A stretch of 64,000 nucleotides of DNA from Pogona vitticeps (GCF_051106095.1 NC_135783.1:311183322-311247321); one strand, 5' to 3'. Numbered from the stretch's first letter, positions 12,001 through 24,572 are shown. The notes: generated from the sequence alone by a model not told the origin. Numbers and translations are program-made.

Positions 12001-12869
12001 GAAAATGTTACTCTTTACAACAAAAATATAATTTTACCTTTGTTCCTCACCTCACTTTGGAAATGTAATTACTTTGAAAGCCCAATTTAAATATTAAAAG
12101 AGGAAAATGTGTAAACATATCAGACCACCTAATATTGCCATAAGTTTAACGGGAATCCCTGTTAATCACAACAGTACTGGAGAAATGCAGGAAATCTACA
12201 TAAGCCTGATTTAAAGTCACTGAAAAGAGGGTTAATGTTTGTTGGATCCAAGACAGAACTTGTCATAGATGTGAGAACTGCTGTCATACCATATTTGACT
12301 CATAGATTGACATACTTTGAACTTCACTAAGAAAGATTTCTAGCTGGAACTCTAGAGAGGCGCTGCCAGTCAGTGTCAACACCATTTGGCAAGATCGCAG
12401 AATAGTCTGACTGATACAAGGCTGCTTTATTTGTTTGGGTGAGCAAACAGAGCTATTTCCATGTATTCAAAACTGGTGCAATAAATAGAGTGTTGGGTAT
12501 CACATTCTGCTCCTGTTCGTGAGAAAGTTTGTAGACCGCAGATAGAGCTATAAGGGTGGAGAGGGAATTTTCCTGTACATACAGGCTGTTTCTGTGAAAG
12601 TTCGTATATATGTGCATCAGCTGAAGTGTGCCTCTGGAATGCCACTCTCTCCATATACATGCTTTGGAAGTCAATTTATGTAAACACAATAAACAAAATT
12701 ATAATCTCAACCATGTGCTAGAGGCTGCTATATCTCTATATTGCCATCTTCACAGCCACACAGCCAAACTTTGTGTTTTGGAAGGAGGCTATTTACAAAG
12801 AGTAACTGGTAAACTTTTTTGGTCTTCAAGTGGGTGTAAAATTCCAACCACGCTGTAAGGGATGGTGCT

Positions 12870-12928
12870 TGAGGCCACACCCCTCAGCCTGATGAAGTAG
12901 AATCTTCGCCATGAAAGCTTGCCATTAA

Positions 12929-12962
<34 letters not shown>

Positions 12963-13010
12963 GTCCAATAAAAGGTATCACCCACTCTTACATTTGTGTT
13001 ATCTTGGGGA
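12870..13010 (+). mobile_element. Penelope-like repeat, family C, copy 1
   Basis: A hammerhead-like core at 12889-12920 (CUGAUGA, damaged stem II, GAAA, AGCU, U17 at 12920) is followed by a (TG)n array and then ttggtccaataaaaggtatc, a tail also present antisense at 59.6 kb. The borders are approximate. Confidence 0.5.
12931..12959. repeat. (TG)n microsatellite
   Basis: An uninterrupted TG dinucleotide run inside the family C repeat. Confidence 0.95.
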
Positions 13011-13670
13011 CTACATGGTCTTTTCCTAATTCTTTTTGGATTATGTAATAGGAGTGTCTCATCTCTCGTTCAAGATGCATCAAAGTGATCAAAAATAATT
13101 CTTTAGAGGATCAAGACTATCCTAAAAATAATGCAGGATATAATCCTATGTATCATAGAGGGTATGTTGCAGAGGACTGTAATAAGAAGAGGGCCACACA
13201 CCCGATTCAAACAGAGGCCCATTATAGTACTAGAAAAGAAGGAACATCTATTCATTCCTCCCCTTCCTGTGATAACTGAAGGTATAGGCTGGAACTACAC
13301 CCTTGCAGCAATCTGGAATAGTTATTTATTGCAAATTGGCTGCAAACAGAAGGAAACCACTTGCAACACATGGCCTTTTTAATATGTACTTTTCCATTCT
13401 GCGACTCTTTTCTGTGCCTATTGGTGGCAGCCCATTCAGTCTACCTGCCATTACATCTCTGCCTCCCACCTTCTACCCTATTCTGGAGCTTTTTCTTCTC
13501 TTGTTTTGAGGTCTAAATGTAAGAGCTGGGGCAGAAAAATGCAGATTGGACACCATTTTTAAACCACAGCAGGAGTTGGCACCATAGGGGTTCCACCTGG
13601 TTTTTCCTGAATGGATAGTTTCAGCTAGCATAAGCAGCAGTATTTGAAACAAAAAGGTTTAAGAGCAAGG

Positions 13671-13897
13671 TAAAGGTAAAGGTTCCCCTTGACAACTTTT
13701 GTCCAGTTTTGTTCGACTCTAGGGGGCGGTGCTCATCCCCGTCTCCAAGCCATAGAGCCAGCGCTTTGTCCGAAGACAATCTTCCGTGGTCACATGGCCA
13801 GTGAGACTTAGACACGGAACGCTGTTACCTTCCCACCGAGGTGGTCCCTATTTATCTACTTGCATTTGCATGCTTTCAAACCGCTAGGTTGGCGGGA
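13671..13897 (+). mobile_element. Interspersed repeat with 12-bp target duplication
   Basis: TTAAGAGCAAGG occurs exactly at 13659-13670 and 13898-13909 and frames a 227-bp unit that starts TAAAGGTAAAGGTTCCCC. It contains ctagggggcggtgctcatc and ttaccttcccaccgaggtgg, hallmarks of an abundant squamate repeat. The 12-bp duplication fits a retroposed element. The class is not certain. Confidence 0.75.
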
Positions 13898-14030
13898 TTA
13901 AGAGCAAGGACCACTGACTAAAAGGAAAACATGCTGATCAATATGGGAAATTATAGGCATTCTTAAATAGTTTCAAACTTCAAATCTGCTGGAGAACCAA
14001 GGATACAACTCTTGTGATTTATGCAAATCA

Positions 14031-14061
14031 TTACCATCATCACCATCATCACCATCATCAC

Positions 14062-14107
<46 letters not shown>
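14031..14107. repeat. (ATC)n microsatellite
   Basis: ATC units, with interspersed ACC units at the left end. It gives a poly-methionine frame on the minus strand. Confidence 0.95.
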
Positions 14108-14534
14108 GGCTCTGGTTGTTCTTGCCTTGCAATACAATCTGGAAGCAGCCATGAGGCAGGAAAGGCCAATTTGTGATGTAGAGAGACCACAAGATAATTA
14201 CACTTCAGCAGGGTCTTTATTTTCTATAGCGTATTTAGCATAATGGTTAATTCAGCCCCAGCAGGATCCACAACCTAGTTAAGGCAGACTTAATCCAGTT
14301 TTTAAAAGATACTGTAGTCCTTTTAAAGCCAAACATTATCTATCCCTTGTTATGTTTTCCTCACAATATACAAAGAATTATACCAGGCTTTCCAGAGAGG
14401 TCTCCACTGCCAAACAATGTTAAAGAGCTCCAGATCAATGCCTTATGTGTTAACTTCAGTGACAGGATTTCACTGATTCCATTGAACTCAAAAGCAATGA
14501 AAAGGATTTGCAATTCGAAGGAAGTTCACCATAT

Positions 14535-14979
14535 TACAGTGGTGCCTCGCTTAATGGCGATAATCCGTTCCAGGAAAATCGCTGTTAAGCGAAAACGTCG
14601 TAAAGCGAAAATAAAAAGCCCATTGAAACGCACTGAAACCCATTCAATGTGTTCCAGTGGGCTAAAAACTCACTGTCCAGTGAAGATCCTCCATACGGCG
14701 GCCATTTTCGGTGCCTGTATAGCGAGGAATCTGTCCCTAAACACAGCGGGGAGCCATTTTAATCACCCGGCGGCCGTTTTGAAGCCACTGATCAGCTGTT
14801 AAAAAACCATCGTTTTGTGAAGAATCATTTCTCAAAGCAGGGAACCGATCATCGCAAAGCAAAAAAAACCCACCCCTATTTAGACCATCGTTTTGCAATC
14901 GCAAAAGCGATCGCTAAAACATCATTGTGAAGCAGATTCATCGTAATGCAGGGTAATTGTAAAGCGGGGCACGACTGTA
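14535..14979. mobile_element. Tigger-like (Tc1/mariner) MITE
   Basis: Ends TACAGTGGTGCCTCGCTTAA and, in reverse complement, TACAGTCGTGCCCCGCTTTAC, framed by TA, which is the target site of Tc1/mariner elements. The inside is full of relatives of tcgctgttaagcgaaaacg and carries no transposase. The 151-codon frame at 14347-14802 mostly crosses this MITE and is not a gene. Confidence 0.8.
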
Positions 14980-15263
14980 TTCCCTTACCTCAACAAGTCA
15001 TATGAGGTTCTAGCACAGAGAGCAAACATGCTCTTCCATCATCTGGTTTCCTAGCTACATATGCCCATATGCGAATATATGCATGCACACTCACCTGCAC
15101 CCATACACTACATATATTTTATTCACAGGATCATCAGAAGAAATTTTGAGGGTCGTTGCCCAAGTCTCTATGTGTGATTGTAAATGTGCTCTGTCTAGCC
15201 AATCACTGAGTATCTTGTGTCCTATGTAAATAGGTCAGAAGTGGATTTCCTGCTTAATTTGGA

Positions 15264-15370
15264 GAAGAAGACCCGTGCTGGACCAGCCAAAAGCCCATCT
15301 AGTCTAGTGTGTTGGTTCCTCAACAGTCAACCAGCATCCTATGGGACAGGCTCAAAGGAGATACGGAACT
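15264..15370 (-). mobile_element. CR1-type 3' end, antisense
   Basis: Antisense text gtgctggaccagccaaaagcccatctagt, then aaccagcatcctatgggacagg, follows the 3' untranslated region of CR1 LINEs. Confidence 0.55.
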
Positions 15371-18300
15371 AGGCATGACACTTTTGACTCTTTTGGACTG
15401 CAGCTCCCAGAATTTGCCAAGAATTCCCCCAGGGAGAATCTTGAGTGCTACAGCCGCAAAACTGGAATTTAAATAGGAGATTTTCTCACCTCTATACGGG
15501 CTCTGTCACCCTTAGCTTGGCCTTTCAAGAAGGAAATGGTTCCCAGTAGGGCCTGAGAATGGAGCAAGGGTCCATGGGAGTTTCAAAGGAGCCTGGGAGG
15601 GATAGTCTCACTGAGTATTATGCTCTACAGATATAGTCTCTAAAACAATTACATCCCATGGTTCCCTGAGACTTCCAAGAACCCTTGCACTGTTCCAAAG
15701 TACCATCTTCTTGAAATATGTCAGCAGAGGGTTACATATCAGTTTCAAATGAATGTTGTATCAGTGGCTGGAGTAAAAAGGGTTTAGGAGTGCTGCCCAT
15801 TGGGCTTGAGCTTCTTAAGCTTTTCAGAAACTGTTCAGGAAGAGCCAGGCATTTCCTCAGTTGACTGACAGCACAGAAACAGCAGGAACCTTTGGGAGCT
15901 CCCTCCAAGTGCACCATCTTCACCATTTCTTCCTAATGCTGATGCCCCTTATCCTTCCTCTGCTTCTTCTGCAATTCCTAAGGGAGAAGGAGGGAAACTG
16001 ACATTGGAGAGGAGATGTAGTCCAGTCATATAATATCTACTTTGCATGGCCATGGTCCCAAATGCAACCACCAGCATCTCCAGGTTAGGTTTCTAGAAAG
16101 GCATCCTGATTAGAAGACCTGGACCTCTGCCACGAGTCAGATTTGACAGTACTGGCGGATTTAGACCAATCACTCAATATAATCCTCATACAATACTCAA
16201 TAGACTCCATTTCTGTTGGGAAATGTGGAATTAATTAAATAATCAATTATTTCCCGCATTCTTGACAAGCAACAGAGGCTTTTGAAGATGCTTGAAAGTA
16301 GGGGTGTGTGCAAATACCATCAGTCTGAATTATTTGTCTTAGAAATTACAAGCAATTTGTTTTTATACAGATGGGAGCCTGTACAATTATCCAAATATTT
16401 GAAAGCATCTGTACATAATTATATATGGCTGAAAAGTCGGGGGGGGGGGACATGAAAATGTGGAAAATAAAGGGCTCTGACCTGTAGGGGAGGGTGAAAT
16501 TCAGTGCTATCAACTACAGCTTGACCTCCAATATGCAGGTTAAATTTTTCCTTCTTCCTTCCTCTTCCCTGAGAGAAGCTGTGCTTTTTACTCCTTGCTG
16601 AGCTACTGTCCTTCCATGAATCCACCCTGCACCATTGCCCAACTGTCAGCCACCCCTGGCTGCTTTAGATTTTTAAAGTCCCACAAGAGGAAATATATTT
16701 TGGGAGTTGTGGAAGCAATAAGAATTAATTTATATTTCTTTTTTTAAAAAGCATCTGCTGATGAATCAATCTGTAAAATCAACCTTCTACAGGTATAGTT
16801 GTATGGAAAGGATTTCAGGCTTTTGTGTGTTACCTTGCCCTTGCACATAGACCTAAATCTATCTGGGGGATGCTGGGAGGATAGAAGCTGGGGGTTGCTG
16901 AGTATAACAGTCAGAAAAGCTGGAGTGGGTGAATCACAAGCCAAGCTGAACTTTAACATGGTTAGTGTAACCCCCAAATCAGTCAATTTTTTTCAGTCCA
17001 GAAGCTTTTGTTTCTAAGCTCAATTCCAACGTTCTGCTGCATTGCTCTACACAAGCCATTCCACATCTCCATTATACTCAGCATAAATCTGTTTGGGGCC
17101 CAAACTTAATCCAGCGGTAAGGAGATTGAAAGTGTTATTTCAAATCTTCAAAAGAACTTGGTGAAGGCTGTCATCTCTCCAAGGATGTTTAACAACAGGC
17201 TCTATAAAAGTGTTTTCTTCTTCTGTTTATGTGCTGCTGTGATGAAAAACATCTCCAGCCAGAATCTGGAGTATTTATCTTGCGTTAATATTACTTTATG
17301 TTAGTGTGGCTATTCACAGAGACAACTTTTTGAGATATTGTTTAAAGCCCCAGGATTCTGAACAGTCTTGTAAACATCCTGTTCACATGAATAATGCACA
17401 ACACAACACAACAAAACAAAACAAGCAACCCACTTCCTGCTAAATTACTAAACTCTTCTTGGTATGGCTCTAATGTGAGACACTTATATATCCTGCTCAG
17501 TCTCACAAGAAATTGTCTCATCTTCTCAAACATGGGAGACGTTTGTGCTAACCATTACCTGTACCTTTAAATTATTCTGTGAGACTTTGCTTTCAGGAGA
17601 ACCAAATTCATATGCATCTGCCAGTTCAGAACAATTTGCATGCAAGGATTACATAGCCAGGGCCAAGAGCATGGTTTCTCTTCACTAGATTGTGAGGAAG
17701 CATCTATTTCTCTCTGTTTATGTGGTGGTTATAACCGTCTCCCAGCAATATGGGAAAAAGCTGAAGGGAAAGAGAATTCATACTACAATTACGCAAACGT
17801 GAGTTGTATATGTTTTTCAGTTAAAACTTGCAGAATTGTTTGGAAGCACTTGGTTACAGCAGCCACAATACATGGCTGATTGAAGCCAGTTTTATATACC
17901 TGGGCGAAATGAAAAATGACTGAATTTGATTATTGGTAAAATCAAGATCAAGATATAGTCTTTAGTACTCACAAACAGCTTACATGCAGAGAAATGCAAG
18001 GAGTTGTTACCAAACTGCCCGGGTTTATACAACAACCCTGCAGAGTCTTCTTTTTGCCAGGTCATTTATGTGCACTTCACAGCCTCTTTCAGTTAGAAAA
18101 CCGTCTGACCCAGGACAAGTATTGGTTAAAACCAGTGGCGAATGGGGGCGTTGTGAGCCTTCTGTTATCGAGTGAGGCAGGCCTTCTATAAGAATGGACA
18201 GGAATATAGCTCTAAACAACTCTTATCAAAATGTATGCAGAACTGATGAATACCCCAGCCAAATAATCTCTTGCCAGAGTGTGAAATTTTGTGCTTAAAA

Positions 18301-19195
18301 CCTCTAGCTATGCAGCAAAAAAGTTCAAGGACCTACATTGCAGAATTAGCTTCAAGTCTCTCCTCAGTAGACCAATCTTACTGTTTGTTCTCATCAACTG
18401 GTACTCACTGTCTCAGTGATTGAGATAAAGAATTAAAAAAAAACATTTCCATTTGCTCGGTTCGGAATAGATAAAAACAAGCATATTGTAGAAAAATAAT
18501 GACTGGTTACATGAACAGAGCTTAACTGTCTAACTAACTGCATACTGACTACATACTAACAGTCTCACTACATGGCTGACTAAATACATACTCCAGCTAA
18601 CAGACCACCAACTAAAAAAAGGCAGAGAAAAGAATTCTTAAGTAGAGAGATGTTGACCTTGATCTCTTCAAGATCTGAGGCACAGAGGGAAGAACTGACA
18701 GTCACCCCAGCCCACAAAGTTCCTTCCTAGCCAAAACCTCTTAAAGACAGCATACAAAGGTTACAATAATTCCAACACAATCTTCTCACCAGATTGCTTT
18801 CCTACAAAGAGGCAACACAGGATGGATTGCCTTCTTTTGTTCTTGTATTACAAGAATGATCTGGAAGGGCAAACAATCTTAGACGGCTCTGCATTTTCTT
18901 AAACAGAGGCTTCTCAGTTCTTCTTCCTACAACGGAAGTGGCCCATAATATTTCCATTGTCCCTTGGCTTTCTGATAGGAAAACCCAGGTGGGCAAGGTT
19001 ATGATCATGGCAGAACAGGTTAAGAGGATGGAAGACTGACAAGAAGTCAGGTCATTTTAATCAGTCTGACTAGAAATTATATAAAAAGACCCACAGTTGC
19101 CATATTATTTATCTGGGGTGAATATGCTTGCTCTTTCCATCTCTATCTGAAATGCATACTGTATAAGCCTCAGGCCTGGCAGGGATGAGCATGAC
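15371..19195. other. Unique DNA, no gene seen
   Basis: A small hAT-type fragment (ttttggactgcagctcccagaa, about 15390) is present. The A-rich stretch near 18.42-18.80 kb could be an unrecognised repeat. No exon was supported. Confidence 0.4.
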
Positions 19196-19379
19196 AGTGG
19201 TTCTAGGCCAGAACTCAGGACGGAAAAAGAAGCTAACAGGATCCTTTGGCTAAATCTTCAATTTGGGGAACTGAGGGAGTGTTTCCAGGTCAGAAATAGT
19301 GAAAACGGCCCAGATACAGTAGGGGCCAAAGGATCTTGTTAGCTTTGTTTTCTTTCCTGAGTTCTGGCCTAGGACCACT
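19196..19379. mobile_element. Short MITE with long inverted ends
   Basis: The left end, AGTGGTTCTAGGCCAGAACT, and the right end are inverted repeats over about 50 bases with a few gaps (both contain gctaaca, then ggatcctttggc or its relative). The total length is 184 bp. No clear target duplication was seen and the family is not known. Confidence 0.65.
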
Positions 19380-19559
19380 CTAAACCTGTCCTTCCTTAGG
19401 ATCCTTGTACAATAATTCCTTTACTTTGTTCCAGCTGGAATTCCAAGATACGTAGTCTAACCAAAGTGAGGGCCTGGTCAGTTTTGACCAGGGATAAAGT
19501 GGGAGAGGGATTCCCCCCCCCTTTTTCTTTTGGGTCTGTGTGTGCATCCTCACCACTGC

Positions 19560-19970
19560 TGCCACCTTGCCTCAACCACCTCAGGCAGTGCAGCGCTTGC
19601 TCAGCACCAGTGACCTGGCTGCCTTGCTGCTGAGAAGCCAGCTGAGAGGAGCCATGCTAACAAAGTCAGGTTGCTGCCTCTGAACGAGGACTGCACTGCC
19701 CGGCTGATCCAGGCAGCGAAGCCTGGTTCTGCACTCTAGGACACAGCATCAGGCTTTGTTGCTTGGGTGAGCTGGGCAATGTGGTGCCTGTGAAGAGGCA
19801 GCTACCCAGCTTCTCTGTCTCCAAGAAGCCGGCCCAAAGGAGCTGCGACCGCAAAGTCGCTGCCTCTGAGTAAGGGCCATGCCACCCAACTGCTCTGGGC
19901 GGTGAAGCCAGGCACTCTTTCTCCTGCCTCTGCTGCTGCTGATCTTCCTGGTCTCCACTCCTGTTTCTCC
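19560..19970. repeat. GC-rich block with a diverged tandem duplication
   Basis: A unit beginning aagccagctgagaggag near 19634 recurs near 19826 as aagccggcccaaaggag. In both, the sequence then runs through caaagtc, gctgcctctgag/a, cactgccc or its variant, and gaagcc. The period is about 192 bases. The three overlapping minus-strand frames here are side effects of the GC content. Confidence 0.4.
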
Positions 19971-20104
19971 CCTCTTGCCATTAAGGCCAATTTATTCCAA
20001 CAGAGGGGTTTAGATATGCCAAACTGATTGAAATAAATGGCAAGCGATTTAAAACAAATCACTCTCTGGTGAAATAGTATTTTAGGCTGCTTTCAAGAGT
20101 AGAC

Positions 20105-20195
20105 TTCGGTCTAGATGGGTGGGGTATAAATTTAATAAATAAAATTAAAATAATAAATACATTCAAAACAAACAAACAAACAAAAACAAAATGCT
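20105..20195 (+). mobile_element. L2-type LINE tail
   Basis: The text gatgggtggggtataaattt followed by aataaataaaatt and an (AAAC)n run resembles the last bases of reptile L2-type LINEs (compare 48.48 kb). Confidence 0.45.
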
Positions 20196-21179
20196 TCGCT
20201 GGCAAAATAATCCATGGATGCATTTACATCATGGAGACACTTTATTTTAATTTTTTTTTTTAAAGCCAAACCCAATTCAACAGAGGTTCATATTGTCAGT
20301 GGGCTCAGTTTCTGAGGGTAGATTGGGCTCTTTACCACCTATAATCTATTGTCTGGAAGTTTTTTTCCCACATAACGTTAGCTCTCCAATCTACCCCTTC
20401 CTTTCCTTTGTTGCATGAGTGTGGTTTAGGAAAAGATCCTTCTTTCCTTTCCTCTTCTTATCCTTCTAACACCTTTGTAAATAGTTTCCTCAGGCACAGA
20501 AGAACTTTGCAGTAACAGCCTGAATCTCATAACCCTCCCAGCAGTACAAGTTGGCTTCTTCTGAGTCTATATATCCTCGTATTCATTACATTCTTTTCGC
20601 TGAATCTTTGCTATTCTCCAATATAATCTTTATGCATATTTTAATTCTTGTGTTCAGTAAAAATTCCCCTGTTGAATAGCTCTGTGTGAGTGTGATACAC
20701 TCAGCTTAATCTGTGCCAAGAGATGCAGTATTACTATGGTTCAAAGATCCCTTATTTAGACATGTCTTTGAACATGAGGGAGTTCATACATGTGTTCTGA
20801 GAGCATAACAGGTAACAGAGTTCAAGTAGTTAAGTTCAAGGAATTAACTTATTGTCCTTCTGGCTGGGCATTTTTGTAGAAGAAACAATCTTAAGGAGCT
20901 CTCATGTGCAGGTCCTTGCTGGATTCAAGAAGGGGTGAAAGAAAGGAAGAAAACAAAGGAATAGAGAGAGATGTCTTACAAGCCACAAAGCCAAACTAAG
21001 GGAAATATTTCCTTTTATCCTTAAACCTTTCTTCCTCTTCCTGTGTGTGAACAAACCCATTCCCACAATGTTCCAAACAGCAGGCTCATCTGATCGAGCC
21101 CAGTGTTTAATCCCCCAAAGTTCTTTTTCTTCCTTTTCCTTCCGTCCATCTCCTCCTCCTCTTTCTCCTTGTCTCTGAA

Positions 21180-22660
21180 AACTTCAGGAACTTTTGAAGA
21201 AACTTGTCTTCCTGGATGCTGCCATTAGCAACCCAAACGCCTGTATTAGTAGGAATGATATTTTCCTGAACGAGACTCTACTGTTTGAAATGTGAAATAT
21301 TTTTACCTTGGCAAATAATAATTCTAGATGGGGTATTTTCACTTCCTCAGTGAAGCCTGTTATGGATTTGCTACACGCTCAAACACTATTCACTTTTGAA
21401 AAAATATTTGGATTTTTTTTTCTCCTTTACAGCTTTTCGAACGCAGCTACTCGAAATTCATTTTTGAGAAGTTTCCCATTCTATTTCCCTGTTAAGTACC
21501 CTTTTGCAAAAGTATTTTCACCGTATTTGATTGTCACATTGCTGCTGCTTTGGCCCTTCTGATGTTTTCCTTCAACATCTAGGGAGCAAATTCTCTCCGG
21601 CATTATATAAGCGGTTGAGCTCAAGAGAATTTGGTCCAGCATTTTCCATCAAGATTAGAAAGCAAGTGAAGCAGCAAAAGACAATTAAGCTAGTGATGCA
21701 CTTGCGATCTGAAGTATTCAAGCAACGTGAATGCTGGCATAATTCAGTTCTTACTCGCTAGGCATGCAAATAAATCAACTTTAATGTCAATAAAGTCAGC
21801 AATGACAGATTTTATCGCTAAGATATAACTAAGCACTAATGACTGGGAAGAAAGCAAGCAGCTCCCAAGAGCTGAAGTGGTATTTTATTTTGTCCTATGT
21901 GAAGCCAAGGGTAACTGAAAAGCCTGGCCTTTTCCCCCCTCTATTATTAACTGCAAATCATTCTTGTCGTGTTAGAGAGCTGATTGTTTTTTCAAGTATT
22001 ATTCACCATTAGACTGTGACTCACAATATGACCTCCTTCAGAGGTGCTAAAGTCCATTTCCAATTAGCTTCTGCTTATTACCGAGATTCACTTTCTGCAT
22101 GTTAGAGTCCTTTTATCATTCAACCCCCAAATTATATATTCCCCCATTTCCAAGGGGTTGTTTGACTTCTATATTCATGATTGAAAGAGAAAAGTTTTTA
22201 GATAAGTTTTTTTAAAGGTTGACAACATTCCATATCATTAAAGGCTGAAGATAGGAGACTATGTATTTTTAAAGTGTGGCATCTGTCCAACCAAAATTAT
22301 TTTTGCTGAGTAAATCCTACTGAAATAACTGGTTCTTAAGGGAGTCGTGATGAACTCATCCTATAAAATAATGTTGCAACTTTAGCCTGGCTATCGTTAG
22401 TTCATTGTGTGTGTTTAGTTCAGTAACGAGAGCCAATCTGTATCCTAGGTCAATTTGCAATTATGTAATGTGTTGCAATTCCAGAGCTGAGAACAAATGA
22501 ATTATTTTTAAATTAATTAGATTAATATTTTAACTTTTGCCCAAAGAGGGCTGAACACAATTAGGATAGTGATGTAATTTAATTAGTCTGTAATTAAATT
22601 AAAATAAAACATTAAAATTAAATGTGTTTAATTAATTAGGCCATGAAATATTTGAATGCC
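21180..22660. promoter_or_regulatory. Candidate conserved non-coding block
   Basis: About 1.5 kb without any recognised repeat, rich in AT-homeodomain-type cores (several TAATTA/TTAATT around 22500-22640) and with a perfect POU octamer ATGCAAAT at 21764-21771. Repeat-free islands like this in a repeat-dense window are often conserved enhancers. Conservation could not be tested here. Confidence 0.25.
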
Positions 22661-23879
22661 ACAGTAAGAAAGGGCAGAGCTGATCATGGCAACATGAGCT
22701 GTGGAGATCATAAAGTAAAAACTCTATGTGTGTAGATGTAAGAGTGTGAAAGAAAAAGAGGATACCATATTAATCAACTCCCTTATACAGGTCAATGGCA
22801 ATCAATGGAACTCAAAACAGGAAGGGCTATGCTTTTTCAGATTGCTTTCATTGATTTCATTTTGCTATAGAAAAACATGTGCCAAGACTATCAGTGTTGA
22901 TTCGGAGTAATGGGGGGAAAAGAAAGAAGAGATGTGTAGGATCAGGTTGGGTGAGCTAGATTTCTTGTGGCAGAGCAGATTGGAGAAGATGAGAACAAAC
23001 AAGACATTCCAGATTTACATACCTCTTTTCTACCCTTCCCCTCAACCACAGTACCCCAAATATAATGTGCTGGTGGGAATGGGGAGGGGGAATGGAAGAG
23101 AGGCACAACAGGTCGTTGAGATTTTAGAGGTTGCCTGCCACCAAGAGCTTCGGAGATGAACACATTCTCATCAAGAATGGGCTGAAGATAGTTTGACAAG
23201 AATATTTCACTCTCTGAAGCCCGACTGACAGATAACGCAAGACACAACACTGAAACAGAGATAGAAAATAAATCCTGCTACAAACCCAGATGCCAACTGC
23301 CCCCACATCTACTTTGGCAACATAATTACAGGCCCCAACAATGCCACACATAACAGCAGGGCCTGTTTACTTGTTCTTCTGCAAACATGATCTGTGGCAT
23401 CCATTGCCTTTCTGCACTCTACATAGAACAAACAACACAATCTCTACACAAATAAATTAATGGGCATATGTTTAACATCAGGAATACCAAGACACAAAAA
23501 TCTGTTTCAGAACATTTCAATCTCTTTGGATGACATTAAAGTCGCCATTTTGGGGGGGGGGGAACACTACAAAATGAGATTTGAAAGAGAAAACAGCAAG
23601 GGCAGGATGGAGGCTGGACACCCACTTGAAAGGACTGAATATCAATCAAACATTCTTAAGTCATTACCAAGTGTAAAACTCTCCATTGATCCCCACAGTT
23701 TGTCACTTAGGTCAACTATGCTATTGTTCCCTTCTAGACTGATAACTAGCAGTATTAACTGACGGATAGCCTATTCCATTACTACAAAATCATTGTCACT
23801 TTGTCCATTATCTGTACCCCCCCCCCATGGTCATGGGACCATTTGTAAATATGACAGCCCTATAGTCTCATTCTCATGT

Positions 23880-23911
23880 CTGAGGAAGTGGATTTGATCC
23901 ATAAAAGCTCA
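23880..23911 (+). ncRNA. Decayed hammerhead-like motif, family B
   Basis: CUGAGGA (23880-23886), an extra A, stem II GUGGAU with AUCCAU, then AAAA where GAAA is expected, self-complementary AGCU (23906-23909) and C17 at 23910. G12 is lost, so it is probably inactive. The related copy at 62041 keeps CCAC-GAAA-GCUC. Confidence 0.5.
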
Positions 23912-23939
23912 TATAGCAGTTAATCTAAAAGGTGTTATG

Positions 23940-24464
23940 AGGAAAGGCTACAGCATTTGGGGCTCTTTAGTCTTGGGGGGGCATGACTCTAGCCTTACCT
24001 AACTATTTAGGCATATAAAATTATGCAGGGGGTGGATAAAGTGGATAGAAGGAAGCTCTTTCCCCTCTCATGCAATAGCAGAACCAGGGGACAAATTTAG
24101 TGTTGGGAGAGTGAGAACAGACAAAAGAAAATATTTCTTTATCCAGCATATTGTTAGTCTGTGGGACTCCTTGCCACAGGATGTGGTGATGGCATCTGGC
24201 CTAGATGCCTTTAAAGGGGGATTAGACAGATTCCAGGAGGAAAATTCATCTCAGGTTACAAGCCATGATTGGGATAGACAATCCCCAGGATTAGAAAGAA
24301 GGTACCTCAAAATGCCAGATGCAGGGGAGGGGTATCAGAAGACAGCTATCTGGTTGTCTCGTGTGCTCCCAGAGTAACTTGACTGGGCCTCTTTGAGATA
24401 CAGGAAGCTGGACTAAATAGGTCCTTGGCCTGATCCAGCATGGCTCTTCATATATTCCTATGTA
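23940..24464 (+). mobile_element. CR1-like LINE 3' fragment nested in family B relic
   Basis: The reading frame at 24111-24377 (RTDKRKYFFIQHIVSLWDSLPQDVVMASGLDAF) is the C-terminal part of a CR1-like open frame. The 3' end is cctgatccagcatggctctt plus an ATTCCTATG-type end. The 5-bp repeat TTATG at 23935-23939 and 24465-24469 frames the insertion. A related copy lies at 62.96 kb. Confidence 0.7.
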
Positions 24465-24572
24465 TTATGTTTTTGTCTCTTGCTTTTTTGGTTGTTTTTG
24501 TTTCTTTTTGTAATCTGATATGCTTGACAGATTAACACAGCTACTTCTTTGGAAACCTACTAAACAAGTTAG

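Larger units (their letters stand above)
23150..24572 (+). mobile_element. Penelope-like relic, family B, with GIY-YIG region
   Basis: Translations around 23365-23610 read NMICGIHCLSALYIEQT, INGHMFNIRNTKTQ and SEHFNLFG, which follows the order of a GIY-YIG endonuclease of Penelope-like elements. Downstream lie a hammerhead-like core at 23880-23911 and a tail ending gacagattaacacagctac (24528-24546). The element is split by a CR1-like insertion (23940-24464). The left border is uncertain and the reverse-transcriptase part was not found. Confidence 0.6.

Noticed and set aside
14347-14802. 151-codon open frame
   Set aside because: Most of it runs through a Tigger-like MITE.
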